Assembly: GCA_963680875.1 (NCBI GenBank) | Contig: OY804579.1 | Coordinates: 12,725,506 to 12,789,505 of the forward strand | Direction: 5' to 3' | Length of the DNA: 64,000 nucleotides | Source of the DNA: Bathymodiolus brooksi | Taxonomy: Eukaryota; Mollusca; Bivalvia; Mytilida; Modiolidae | Notes under the pieces: generated by a model | The model's database searches: none | Seen by the model: only the letters and a program-made list of their open reading frames with translations | Told to the model about the DNA's origin: nothing | In this document: positions 36,765 to 46,689 of the stretch, one piece after another | Position numbering within the stretch: position 1 is the first letter of the stretch | Layout: each line of letters opens with the position of its first letter | Program-made: the position numbers and the translations under genes

Positions 36765-36875
36765 AAATGGTAGAATTTTCATAATGAGCTATTACAAAAA
36801 AATTATGAAATACCATAAATCAAATAATATACATGTAGCATGTTACACCAAGACAATTCTGATCTTTTAATATAC

Positions 36876-37042
36876 CTTTTTCTTCATCCTTGAATTATTG
36901 TAGAAAACAATTTTGATATCCCCACACACAGGTACAGGCTTTTCTGTATGCATGAGGTATGAATTTTGTCCTTTCTTTATGTCTTCATGTACATTTGATA
37001 TATACAATTTCGTTGCCTGACGATATACCTCAAAGTGTGGTG
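36876..37042 (-). CDS. PTEN exon (C2 domain; human exon 7)
   Basis: This 167-bp exon, identical in length to human exon 7, encodes 56 residues beginning (S)PHFEVYRQATKLYISN and ending YNNSRMKKK. The VPVCGDIKIVFY segment is the best conserved part and corresponds to VCGDIKVEFF in the human protein. The lysine run at its end belongs to the basic C2 membrane-binding loop. Acceptor is TATATTTAG, donor GTATAT. A Helitron-like 3' end lies about 110 bp downstream (36764) and a SINE with an internal tandem expansion about 90 bp upstream. Confidence 0.97.
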
Positions 37043-37129
37043 CTAAATATAGACAATAAGAAAGCTAATTAGTGCTTACTGACATCAAACTTAATTTTGA
37101 GGTGAGTAATTGTTGTTTAATGGGGTGGA

Positions 37130-37700
37130 TTTTTATAGTGCTAGTTGACCGATACAAGAGTCAGAAGGTAGACATGTCACTCCAGGTAGACACATTATTA
37201 GTCAGAAGGTAGACATGTCACTCCAGGTAGACACATTATTAGCCAGAAGGTAGACATGTCACTCCAGGTAGACACATTATTAGTCAGAAGGTAGATGTCA
37301 CTCTAGGTAGACACATTATTAGTCAGAAGGTAGACATGTCACTCCAGGTAGACACATTACTAGTCAGAAGGTAGACATGTTACTCCATGTAGACTACAAC
37401 AGTCAGAAGGTAGACATGTCACTCCAGGTAGACACATTATTAGTCAGAAAGTAGACATGTCACTCCAGGTAGACACATTACTAGTCAGAAGGTAGACATG
37501 TTACTCCATGTAGACTACAACAGTCAGAGGGTAGACATGTCACTCCAGGTAGACACATTATTCTGACTGTGAGTCAACCAGTCTTTGCTCTTACTCCTCA
37601 AGGCTGCATATGCAACAGAAAAGCAGCAAATTACAATTTATGGCCTTGATTAGACCCTATCAAGGATTGAACCAACGTTCAAACCATTACACCACCAAGT
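37130..37700 (-). mobile_element. SINE family C copy with internal 41-bp tandem expansion
   Basis: On the minus strand this reads as a tRNA-like head (GGTGGTGTAATGGTTTGAAC ... GGTTCAATCC) followed by AGGAGTAAGAGCAAAGACTG. The central part (37151-37560) is expanded to about ten 41-bp units with GGTAGACATGTCACTCCAGG. Unexpanded relatives are at 41321, 42295 and 54722. Within the expansion a variant unit (ATGTAGACTACAACAGTCAG) recurs after about 120 bp, so three-unit blocks were also copied. Confidence 0.75.
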
Positions 37701-37799
37701 CGGTAAGTTAATTTACAAAATATATCTTTACAATACAAGTAACAAAGTATTAAAAGTTTTGTTATTACTCCATGATTCTCATTTATTAGATACATATGT

Positions 37800-38015
37800 A
37801 TCCACTTTTCATAGGTGGAAGAAACCGGAGTACCCGGAGAAAACCACTGACCTGACGCAAGTCACTGACAAACTTTATCATATAATGTTGTATCGAGTAC
37901 ACCACTACACCTCGCCATGAACGGGGTTCGAACTCACAACGTTAGTGGTGAGAGCCAATGGTTACACAGTTAGTTGTAAATCTAACTACCATACGATCAC
38001 GACCACCACAGCCTC
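37800..38015 (-). mobile_element. V-SINE-like SINE, family A, tail-truncated
   Basis: It contains AGTACCCGGAGAAAACCACT, GTCACTGACAAACTTTATCA, CATGAACGGGGTTCGAAC and CTAACTACCATACGATCACG. The distal tail (GTTTAACACC) is missing here, but a 42-bp satellite that resembles exactly that tail begins 150 bp to the right. Confidence 0.75.
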
Positions 38016-38159
38016 TGAATGGTTTAGGATTCAGAAAAACAACTGAAATAAGTGAATTATGGCTTATGGTTGTTTATTGCCACTTTGAAACAATATTACA
38101 GTTTTATTGTGGTTGTCAATCTTAGTTGTGAATGAAACTGGAGTGATTGTGAACGAGTG

Positions 38160-41100
38160 ATTGTTGTTTAACACCAAGTGGGCAAGGTTTCAGCTATATC
38201 AGTTGTTGTTTAACACCAAGTGGGCAAAGTTTCAGCTATATCAGTTGTTGTTTAACACCAAGTGAGCAAGGTTTCAGCTATATCAGTTGTTGTTTAACAC
38301 CAAGTCAGCAAGGTTTCAGCTATATCAGTTGTTGTTTAACACCAAGTCAGCAAGGTTTCAGCTATATCAGTTGTTGTTTAACACCAAGTCAGCAAGGTTT
38401 CAGCTATATCAGTTGTTGTTTAACACCAAGTGAGCAAGGTTTCAGCTATATCAGTCGTTGTTTAACACCAAGTCAGCAAGGTTTCAGCTATATCAGTTGT
38501 TGTTTAACACCAAGTCAGCAAGGTTTCAGCTATATCAGTTGTTGTTTAACACCAAGTGGGCAAGGTTTCAGCTATATCAGTTGTTGTTTAACACCAAGTG
38601 AGCAAGGTTTCAGCTATATCAGTTGTTGCTTAACACCAAGTGAGCAAGGTTTCAGCTATATCAGTTGTTGTTTAACACCAAGTGAGCAAGGTTTCAGCTA
38701 TATCAGTTGTTGTTTAACACCAAGTGAGCAAGGTTTCAGTTATATCAGTTGTTGTTTAACACCAAGTCAGCAAGGTTTCAGCTATATCAGTTGTTGTTTA
38801 ACACCAAGTCAGCAAGGTTTCAGCTATATCAGTTGTTGTTTAACACCAAGTCAGCAAGGTTTCAGCTATATCAGTTGTTGTTTAACACCAAGTCAGCAAG
38901 GTTTCAGCTATATCAGTTGTTGTTTAACACCAAGTCAGCAAGGTTTCAGCTATATCAGTTGTTGTTTAACACCAAGTCAGCAAGGTTTCAGCTATATCAG
39001 TTGTTGTTTAACACCAAGTCAGCAAGGTTTCAGCTATATCAGTTGTAGTTTAACACCAAGTCAGCAAGGTTTCAGCTATATCAGTTGTTGTTTAACACCA
39101 AGTGAGCAAGGTTTCAGCTATATCAGTTGGTGTTTAACACCAAGTCAGCAAGGTTTCAGCTATATCAGTTGTTGTTTAACACCAAGTGGGCAAAGTTTCA
39201 GCTATATCAGTTGTTGTTTAACACCAAGTCAGCAAAGTTTCAGCTATATCAGTTGTTGTTTAACACCAAGTCAGCAAGGTTTCAGCTATATCAGTTGTTG
39301 TTTAACACCAAGTCAGCAAGGTTTCAGCTATATCAGTTCTTGTTTAACACCAAGTCAGCAAGGTTTCAGCTATATCAGTTCTTGTTTAACACCAAGTGAG
39401 CAAGGTTTCAGCTATATCAGTTGTTGTTTAACACCAAGTCAGCAAGGTTTCAGCTATATCAATTGTTGTTTAACACCAAGTCAGCAAGGTTTCAGCTATA
39501 TCAGTTGTTGTTTAACACCAAGTCAGCAAGGTTTCAGCTATATCAGTTGTTGTTTAACACCAAGTGAGCAAGGTTTCAGCTATATCAGTTGTTGCTTAAC
39601 ACCAAGTGAGCAAGGTTTCAGCTATATCAGTTGTTGTTTAACACCAAGTGAGCAAGGTTTCAGCTATATCAGTTGTTGTTTAACACCAAGTGAGCAAGGT
39701 TTCAGTTATATCAGTTGTTGTTTAACACCAAGTGAGCAAGGTTTCAGCTATATCAGTTGTTGTTTAACACCAAGTCAGCAAGGTTTCAGCTATATCAGTT
39801 GTTGCTTAACACCAAGTCAGCAAGGTTTCAGCTATATCAGTTGTTGTTTAACACCAAGTCAGCAAGGTTTCAGCTATATCAGTTGTTGTTTAACACCAAG
39901 TCAGCAAGGTTTCAGCTATATCAGTTGTTGTTTAACACCAAGTCAGCAAGGTTTCAGCTATATCAGTTGTTGTTTAACACCAAGTCAGCAAGGTTTCAGC
40001 TATATCAGTTGTTGTTTAACACCAAGTCAGCAAGGTTTCAGTTATATCAGTTGTTGTTTAACACCAAGTCAGCAAGGTTTCAGCTATATCAGTTGTTGTT
40101 TAACACCAAGTGATCAAGGTTTCAGCTATATCAGTTGTTGTTTAACACCAAGTGAGCAAGGTTTCAGCTATATCAGTTGTAGTTTAACACCAAGTCAGCA
40201 AGGTTTCAGCTATATCAGTTGTTGTTTAACACCAAGTCAGTAAAGTTTCAGCTATATCAGTTGTTGTTTAACACCAAGTGGGCAAAGTTTCAGCTATATC
40301 AGTTGTTGTTTAACACCAAGTCAGCAAAGTTTCAGCTATATCAGTTGTTGTTTAACACCAAGTGAGCAAGGTTTCAGCTATATCAGTTGTTGTTTAACAC
40401 CAAGTCAGCAAAGTTTCAGCTATATCAGTTGTTGTTTAACACCAAGTGAGCAAGGTTTCAGCTATATCAGTTGTTGTTTAACACCAAGTCAGCAAGGTTT
40501 CAGCTATATCAGTTGTTGTTTAACACCAAGTCAGCAAGGTTTCAGCTATATCAGTTGTTGTTTAACACCAAGTCAGCAAGGTTTCAGCTATATCAGTTGT
40601 TGTTTAACACCAAGTCAGCAAGGTTTCAGCTATATCAGTTGTTGTTTAACACCAAGTGAGCAAGGTTTCAGCTATATCAGTTGTTGTTTAACACCCAGTC
40701 AGCAGGGTTTCAGCTATATCAGTTGTTGTTTAACACCACGTGGGCAAATTTTCAGCTATATCAGTTGTTGTTTAACACCAAGTCAGCAAGGTTTCAGCTA
40801 TATCAGTTGTTGTTTAACACCAAGTGAGCAAGGTTTCAGCTATATCAGTTGTTGTTTAACACCAAGTCAGCAGGGTTTCAGCTATATCAGTTGTTGTTTA
40901 ACACCTAGTCAGCAAGGTTTCAGCTATATCAGTTGTTGTTTAACACCAAGTCAGCAAGGTTTCAGCTATATCAGTTGTTGTTTAACACCAAGTCAGCAAG
41001 GTTTCAGCTATATCAGTTGTTGTTTAACACCAAGTCAGCAAGGTTTCAGCTATATCAGTTGTTGTTTAACACCAAGTGAGCAAGGTTTCAGCTATATCAG

Positions 41101-41230
41101 TTGTTGTTTAACACCAAGTCAGCAAGGTTTCAGTTATATCAGTTGTTGTTTAACACCAAGTCAGCAAGGTTTCAGCTATATCAGTTGTTGTTTAACACCA
41201 AGTCAGCAAGGTTTCAGCTATATCAGTTGC
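38160..41230. repeat. 42-bp satellite, ~73 copies, SINE-tail-like
   Basis: Each unit reads TTGTTGTTTAACACCAAGTC plus AGCAAGGTTTCAGCTATATC plus AG. It resembles the family A SINE tail (GTTTAACACCACTTTCAACA then ATATTTCAGCTATATC). Because 42 is a multiple of three, plus-strand frames with LFNTKSARFQLYQL run for up to 118 codons until a TGA from the 'AAGTGAGC' variant breaks them; these are not genes. Variants AGTCAGC, AGTGAGC and AGTGGGC mark subfamilies, and blocks recur (about 38540-39100 versus 39560-40130). It lies in a PTEN intron. Confidence 0.95.
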
Positions 41231-41320
41231 ATTTTGATAAAATGATGATGATGTCCACTTTGTGCTAGATCAACACGCTTTAGTTCTATTTTTATATTCC
41301 TAGCTCACTGAAATAAGTTA

Positions 41321-41530
41321 AAAGAAAGACTTGTTGCTCCACTCGGACACAATTTCCTGATTCTGAGACCAATCTTTGTTTTTACTCCTTAATGCAGTAT
41401 TCATGGCAGAGAAGCAACAAATACCAATTTCATAGTCTTTGGCTTGACCCGAATAGGGCTAAAACCCACGATCTACTGCACTCGAGGCAAGCACGCCAAA
41501 AATTACACCATCGATGCGGGGTACCACATT
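41321..41530 (-). mobile_element. SINE family C
   Basis: Minus-strand order: tRNA-like head (CGATGGTGTAATTTTTGGCG, GGGTTTTAGCCC as a decayed B box), then a body with AGGAGTAAAAACAAAGATTG and GAGTGGAGCAACAAG. It ends about 35 bp from the donor of PTEN exon 6 (41564). Confidence 0.65.
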
Positions 41531-41563
41531 TCAGACAAGCAAAATAACATGTTCTAAACTTAC

Positions 41564-41705
41564 AACAACCACCTCCATTATGCATTGGAACTGTTTGAAA
41601 CTCTATACTCTCTAGTAATAACGTCACTGGCTTGTATTCTAATCCGTGTCTAATTAAATACTCATAATATTCTACATATCGTCTTTGACTTGGGATGGTC
41701 ACACC
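41564..41705 (-). CDS. PTEN exon (end of phosphatase, start of C2; human exon 6)
   Basis: This 142-bp exon, the same length as human exon 6, encodes [17 protein letters not shown] and continues to PMHNGGGC plus one base. [11 protein letters not shown] is the TI loop that widens the active site for the phosphoinositide head group. Acceptor ...TTTCAG and donor T|GTAAGT are clean, and the phase-1 exit equals that of human exon 6. A SINE remnant (41321-41530) lies only ~35 bp downstream of the donor. Confidence 0.97.
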
Positions 41706-41839
41706 CTGAAATAAACAAATTTAAACAAATGTACTTTTCTTTATAATATATTATTATACCTCACATAATAAATAATCAATTCTATTGGTTAAAAGATAAT
41801 CACATGACATAAAATAATCTGGATATTTTTGCTTCTAAT

Positions 41840-42071
41840 ACCCGCCAACGGTGAATAACCTCAAGAATTACACACGTCCATTGAATAACCCTATTATTCA
41901 ACGGTGAATAACCTTCGAAAATTACAACGTCCAGTGAATAACCCTAATGAAATGATGCTTTAACAATTCAAATATTAAACAGTATATTTCAACTGCTTGT
42001 TCGGTTTAATAAAACAGTTACGGCCCTCTGAATCGGTGGATATTCACCTCTTCCGAGGGCCATAACTGTAT
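41840..42071. repeat. GTGAATAACC repeats and a hairpin
   Basis: CGGTGAATAACC and related words recur four times between 41851 and 41943, partly inverted (GGTTATTCACCG). At 42012-42070 there is an inverted repeat, AGTTACGGCCCTC ... GAGGGCCATAACT, with a ~25-bp loop. It may be a small TIR element; no target duplication could be fixed. Confidence 0.5.
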
Positions 42072-42290
42072 ATTGTTGTTTTAACACCAAGTTAACAATA
42101 TTTCAGTGTTAGGGTTAATTTCAGTTATATCGTGGCGGTCAGTTTTATTGGTGGAGGAAACCAGAAAACTACTGACATGCTGCAAGTTACTGACAAACTT
42201 TATCACATAAAGTTGTATCGATTACACTTTGCCCTGAGAGGGATTCAAACTCACAACTTTAGTGGTGATAGACACTGATTGCACAAGTAG
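42072..42290 (-). mobile_element. V-SINE-like SINE, family A
   Basis: It contains TTAACACCAAGTTAACAATA, GTCAGTTTTATTGGTGGAGG, CTGACAAACTTTATCACATA and TGATAGACACTGATTGCACA. The tail end here, GTTTTAACACCAAG, is the closest single-copy relative of the 42-bp satellite unit. Confidence 0.7.
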
Positions 42291-42294
42291 TGTT

Positions 42295-42505
42295 ATAGTG
42301 TTAGTTCACTGGAAAAATCCGCAGTTAGATATGTTGCTCCACTAAGACATATTATCATGACTCAGAGCCAACCAGTCTTTGCTCATACTCCTTAATGTTT
42401 TATGCTCAGCAGAGTTTCAGCAAATACCAATTTCATAGTCTTTGATTGGTCTCGACTGGGGATTGAAGTGAGTATGCTAACCATTACACCATCAAGGTTG
42501 TTTAT
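42295..42505 (-). mobile_element. SINE family C
   Basis: It contains ATATGTTGCTCCACTAAGAC, CAACCAGTCTTTGCTCATAC, ACCAATTTCATAGTCTTTGA and ACCATTACACCATCAAGG (the tRNA-like head in reverse complement). It abuts a family A SINE. Confidence 0.7.
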
Positions 42506-42847
42506 AACTGTTAAAAGATTCAAGACTAAATATGTTGTTCACAATAGACAGACGGGTTGCTACAAAGTAATCACATATAACAGACCTATACTCTGTCACA
42601 TGATCTATTTTTCCAAAATATGCAGTTATTCCGAAGGTCCGTTAGAAATTGGATAAAGTTCAGTAAAAATTTATTCTGTCTGGTTAATTGTAATTATTTA
42701 CTGGATCAAATGTCCAATCTGATACCAGTAAATTTATAGATTCAAAATAGCAAATGTCCGTTAAAATATGTTTCAGTTCGGTCAAGTGTATTTTCTACTG
42801 GACCGATTGTCCAATTAAAATAAAAATACCCCTGGAATCACTGAATA

Positions 42848-43285
42848 TGGTACTTACTTTTACATGCCCATTCCTTACCCTTTTGCATTGAAAATCAACT
42901 GCTTTATGCTCCATCACAAGGTAAATGGGCCATGATTTATATCCTCCATTGAAAATTTGAATGAATTAATACGTCCTTCACTTTCTCTATGGAGATTTGA
43001 TATGGTGGCCATCTTTGTTTCTAATGGGACGCTGGGTTGTTTACCTCTACATTTTCAATAAAACCGTCTTGTTTATGTATAGCCATATCTCAGTTAAATA
43101 TGAAAACAATGTTGTTTTACAACATCTATCAATATTTCGTATTTCTGTTACCTAAAGAAGAATTCTGAGGACATCTGACCAAATTCACCAAAATTTCAGC
43201 TTGCACTATAGCCGGACGCAAAGCGGTAAGTAGTTTTCATTTCAGTCCATTTCAACAGATTTGAAACTTGGTGACACAGAGTATA
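42848..43285 (+). repeat. Interspersed repeat, inverted partner of 12360-13115
   Basis: TGGTACTTACTTTTACATGC, CCTTACCCTTTTGCATTGAA, CTTTCTCTATGGAGATTTGA and AACTTGGTGACACAGAGTAT match the other copy in reverse complement. No MITE is present here, so it shows the empty site. Class unknown. Confidence 0.65.
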
Positions 43286-43368
43286 ATTATCTCTAACATA
43301 GTTATCTTTAGCAGGTTGTTAAATAGTACATTGTGATAGTGGATTAGGCCTAAAATAAAATTTTATTT

Positions 43369-43847
43369 GTTTGGCATTGCCGCCCAACCCACGGAAAAAC
43401 TTCCCGCCCAAATTATTTTATTTGCGTTTCAGACAATTTTTTTTATTTATTAAATAAATCGGAATCGTGCCGGAATTTCGATCATGTCCGCGGAGTTTGT
43501 TCCGGGCTTTATTTATTTCAAATCTCGATCGTAACAGCACTTGATGTACACTGTATTGAGAGCAAACGCTTAAACGACATAGAATAGAAAACGGTCTGCT
43601 GAAACGAAAATAATGTCGAAGAGGCCGGCAGTGGAAATCATCCCCCTATGCTGCAATACATCAGTTAAGGGGGGTGAACATTTTATCAAAAATAAGATCT
43701 TGTTATTCTATGGACGAAACATGGGAGGATGTTCTGAAAGACCTTTTAGAAGACTGAAAATATAAAGCTTTCAAATGTTAAAAAAATTAAATAATTTTCC
43801 TGCCTAGCTACCCACCTGCTGATAGTGTGGGTCGGCAATGCCAAACA
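43369..43847. mobile_element. TIR element with GTTTGGCATTGCCG ends
   Basis: TTTGTTTGGCATTGCCG at the left and CGGCAATGCCAAACAAA at the right form 17-bp perfect inverted repeats around ~450 bp. Subterminal CCCAACCCACGG (left) and GTGTGGGT (right) extend the symmetry. No transposase; target duplication not resolved. Confidence 0.75.
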
Positions 43848-43861
43848 AACAATATTTTAAG

Positions 43862-44040
43862 GGTGGCCTTAAAGCTTCTCCTTGATAAAGAAAAGTGTGG
43901 ATTAAAGCTTCTCCTTGATAAAGAGAAGTGTGGATTAAAGCTTTTCCTTGTTAAAGAGAAGTGTGGATTAAAGCTTCTCCTTGATAGGGAAGTGTGGATT
44001 AAAGCTTCTCCTTGATAAAGAGAAGTGTGGATTAAAGCTC
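43862..44040. repeat. 33-bp tandem repeat, ~5.5 copies
   Basis: Units of TAAAGCTTCTCCTTGATAAA plus GAGAAGTGTGGAT; one unit lacks 4 bp (CTTGATAGGGAAG near 43980). Located in a PTEN intron 120 bp from the donor of the exon at 44164. The frame through it (GLKLLLDKEKC) is not a gene. Confidence 0.9.
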
Positions 44041-44073
44041 ATCAAAGACTGAAAACTGTTTCCTACACTTTTA

Positions 44074-44319
<246 letters not shown>

Positions 44320-44764
44320 TCAATTTCTTTTGGAAATCATAGAAACAGAATAAATATTTATTATTATTATCATTTTTAATAATAATAATAACTATATAGA
44401 TATTCTCTGAAACCAAAGTTACAAAGGTGACATTTCTAGTAATCATGCCTTATTCTATATCATCAAAAAAGTTCCACCTTGAAGATATCCAAAGAGGAAG
44501 CTAAAAATTGTCAAAAGTTAGCAAGTGAAATTGTTGGTGTTCTGTGCAGTAGATTTACCTACATAGGGATATTAACTTGTCAAATAAGAAAACTCCCTCA
44601 CAAAACTAGAAGCTTTTCATCTAAGAATGAGTCTTTACCACCAAATACATGTATTGTGATTTAAGAATTTCCTTTTTTTTCCAGAAATACAACACATTAT
44701 CAACTTATAGAGAACAAAAATTATTGTCTGACAATTTGATTGAGATCAAACTAAAAGACTAGTT

Positions 44765-45020
44765 GGTTGGTTTGATGACGTTTAACGTCACTTTCAACAA
44801 TATTTCAGCTATATTGTGGCAGTCAGTTTTATTGGTGGAGGAAACCAGAGAACCTGGAGAAAAACACTGACCTGCCACAAGTCACTGACAAACTTTATCA
44901 CATAATGTTGTACACCTCGCCCTGATTGAGATTTGAACTCACAACATCAGTGGTGATAGGCACTGATTGCATAGGTAGCTGTAAATCTAACTACCATACG
45001 ATCACAACCACGACGGCCCC
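44765..45020 (-). mobile_element. V-SINE-like SINE, family A
   Basis: A nearly full copy: GTTTAACGTCACTTTCAACA, GTTTTATTGGTGGAGGAAAC, CACATAATGTTGTACACCTC, GTGGTGATAGGCACTGATTG and ACGATCACAACCACGACGGC (the head). It lies in the intron interrupting the PTEN P-loop. Confidence 0.8.
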
Positions 45021-45399
45021 AAATAAAAGATTAGGTGAAGACAGCACATTTTATTATCTATAGATAAAGTTGATGTTAATGTTCAGTTATTGATTAGAAA
45101 GAGACAGATGTAATAAATAACTATAGATATCTTCATGATCAGTACTGATAAAACTGACTGTCAGAGTGATTACCGTCTGCCCCAAAAACCACTAGCCCTA
45201 TGCCCCAGTCTAGTACAAATTGGTTCAGGCTAGTAAAAATTACATAAAATTTGCTTAATTTTTTTTTTCTTTTTTCTAAAATGTTGTTCCGGCTAGTTTG
45301 TCAAAATGTTTTTGGCACAGACTGGATTAGAATTCAACAGAATACACCAATACTTTTACCCTCAAGATATTTAATCATATAGCTTATATAGATGGGTTA

Positions 45400-45632
45400 G
45401 GATTATGGTGTTTAACATCGCTTTCAACAATATTTTAGTTATATCATGGCGGTCAGTTTTATTGGTGGAGGAAGCAATGTATCCGCAGAAAATCACTGAC
45501 CTGTCGCAAGTCACTGACAAACTAACACATAATGTTGTATGGAGTGCACCTTGCTATGAATGGGATTTGAACTCACATTAGTGGTGATAGGCACTAATTG
45601 CATAGGTAGTAGTATATCCAACTATCACATGG
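45400..45632 (-). mobile_element. V-SINE-like SINE, family A
   Basis: It contains GTGTTTAACATCGCTTTCAA, GTCAGTTTTATTGGTGGAGG, GTATCCGCAGAAAATCACTG and GGTGATAGGCACTAATTGCA. The tRNA-like head is incomplete. Confidence 0.75.
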
Positions 45633-45671
45633 GTCACACTTCTACATGTATAAGTAAGTGATACAAAGATT

Positions 45672-45936
45672 TGATTGATTTTTGGTGTTTTAACACCACT
45701 TTCAGTAGTATTTCAGCTATATCATGGCGACCAGTTTTAGTGGTGGAGGAAGCCGGAGTTCCCGGAGATTACCACCAACCCTGGGCAAGCAATTGGTAAA
45801 CTTTATCACTTGCGGCTGGGAGTCGAGTGCACCCTTTTTGTAATTTACAAAGCTGGGCGCGAACCCACGCCATATTGGTGATAGGCTTGTATCAGCTGTT
45901 AGATCCAACGACCTAACTCATTGAGCCACCCTAGTA
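45672..45936 (-). mobile_element. SINE family B
   Basis: It shares the tail of family A (GGTGTTTTAACACCACTTTC, ATATCATGGCGACCAG, GGAGTTCCCGGAGA). It has a different body (CTTTATCACTTGCGGCTGGG, TTGTAATTTACAAAGCTGGG) and head (GGTGATAGGCTTGTATCAGC, CCTAACTCATTGAGCCACCC). Same V-SINE-like tail on another tRNA-derived head; relatives at 53075, 56735 and 62150. Confidence 0.75.
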
Positions 45937-46031
45937 ATACAAAGTAAAGTGGCATTGACAAAACCAAATAAATACTGTTACTCAATAACATTCTCTCTTA
46001 ATATAAATTTTGTTAGTAGAAGATAGTATAC

Positions 46032-46038
<7 letters not shown>

Positions 46039-46066
<28 letters not shown>
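46039..46066. repeat. (TA)n microsatellite
   Basis: About 14 TA repeats in a PTEN intron. Confidence 0.9.
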
Positions 46067-46069
<3 letters not shown>

Positions 46070-46382
46070 CAGCGTTATATTAAAAAAAAATAAGTTCTTC
46101 TAAAATGAGTGGTATACCTTTTTACACTGTCAAAATCTCAACTTTCTTGTTGAATGACTTGTACAATTCGCACCTTTCTAGATGGTTTATTAAACAGAAA
46201 ACATAATAACGGTCACAGAGAACAAGTCATGCTTGCTAAATTTTTTCTTCTTGCTATTAAATAGTTAAATTAAATGTAATGATTTGGAAATGTTTTTCAA
46301 CTTCAGACTTCAATCTGATAATCAAGGAAATTAAAGTAAAAAAGTTAACACTTAGTGAATTATAAAACATTATTATAACTCA

Positions 46383-46619
<237 letters not shown>

Positions 46620-46689
46620 CTAAAAATAGACAATAAATTACTCAGCCATAGATAAGAGTGTACAGAGGTAGCAGTTAATACATGTGGCA

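Noticed and set aside
38749..40659. Repeated LLFNTKSARFQLYQ frames as a repeat protein
   Set aside because: They are the 42-bp satellite in one frame and are broken repeatedly by TGA in the AGTGAGC variant; the unit matches a SINE tail.
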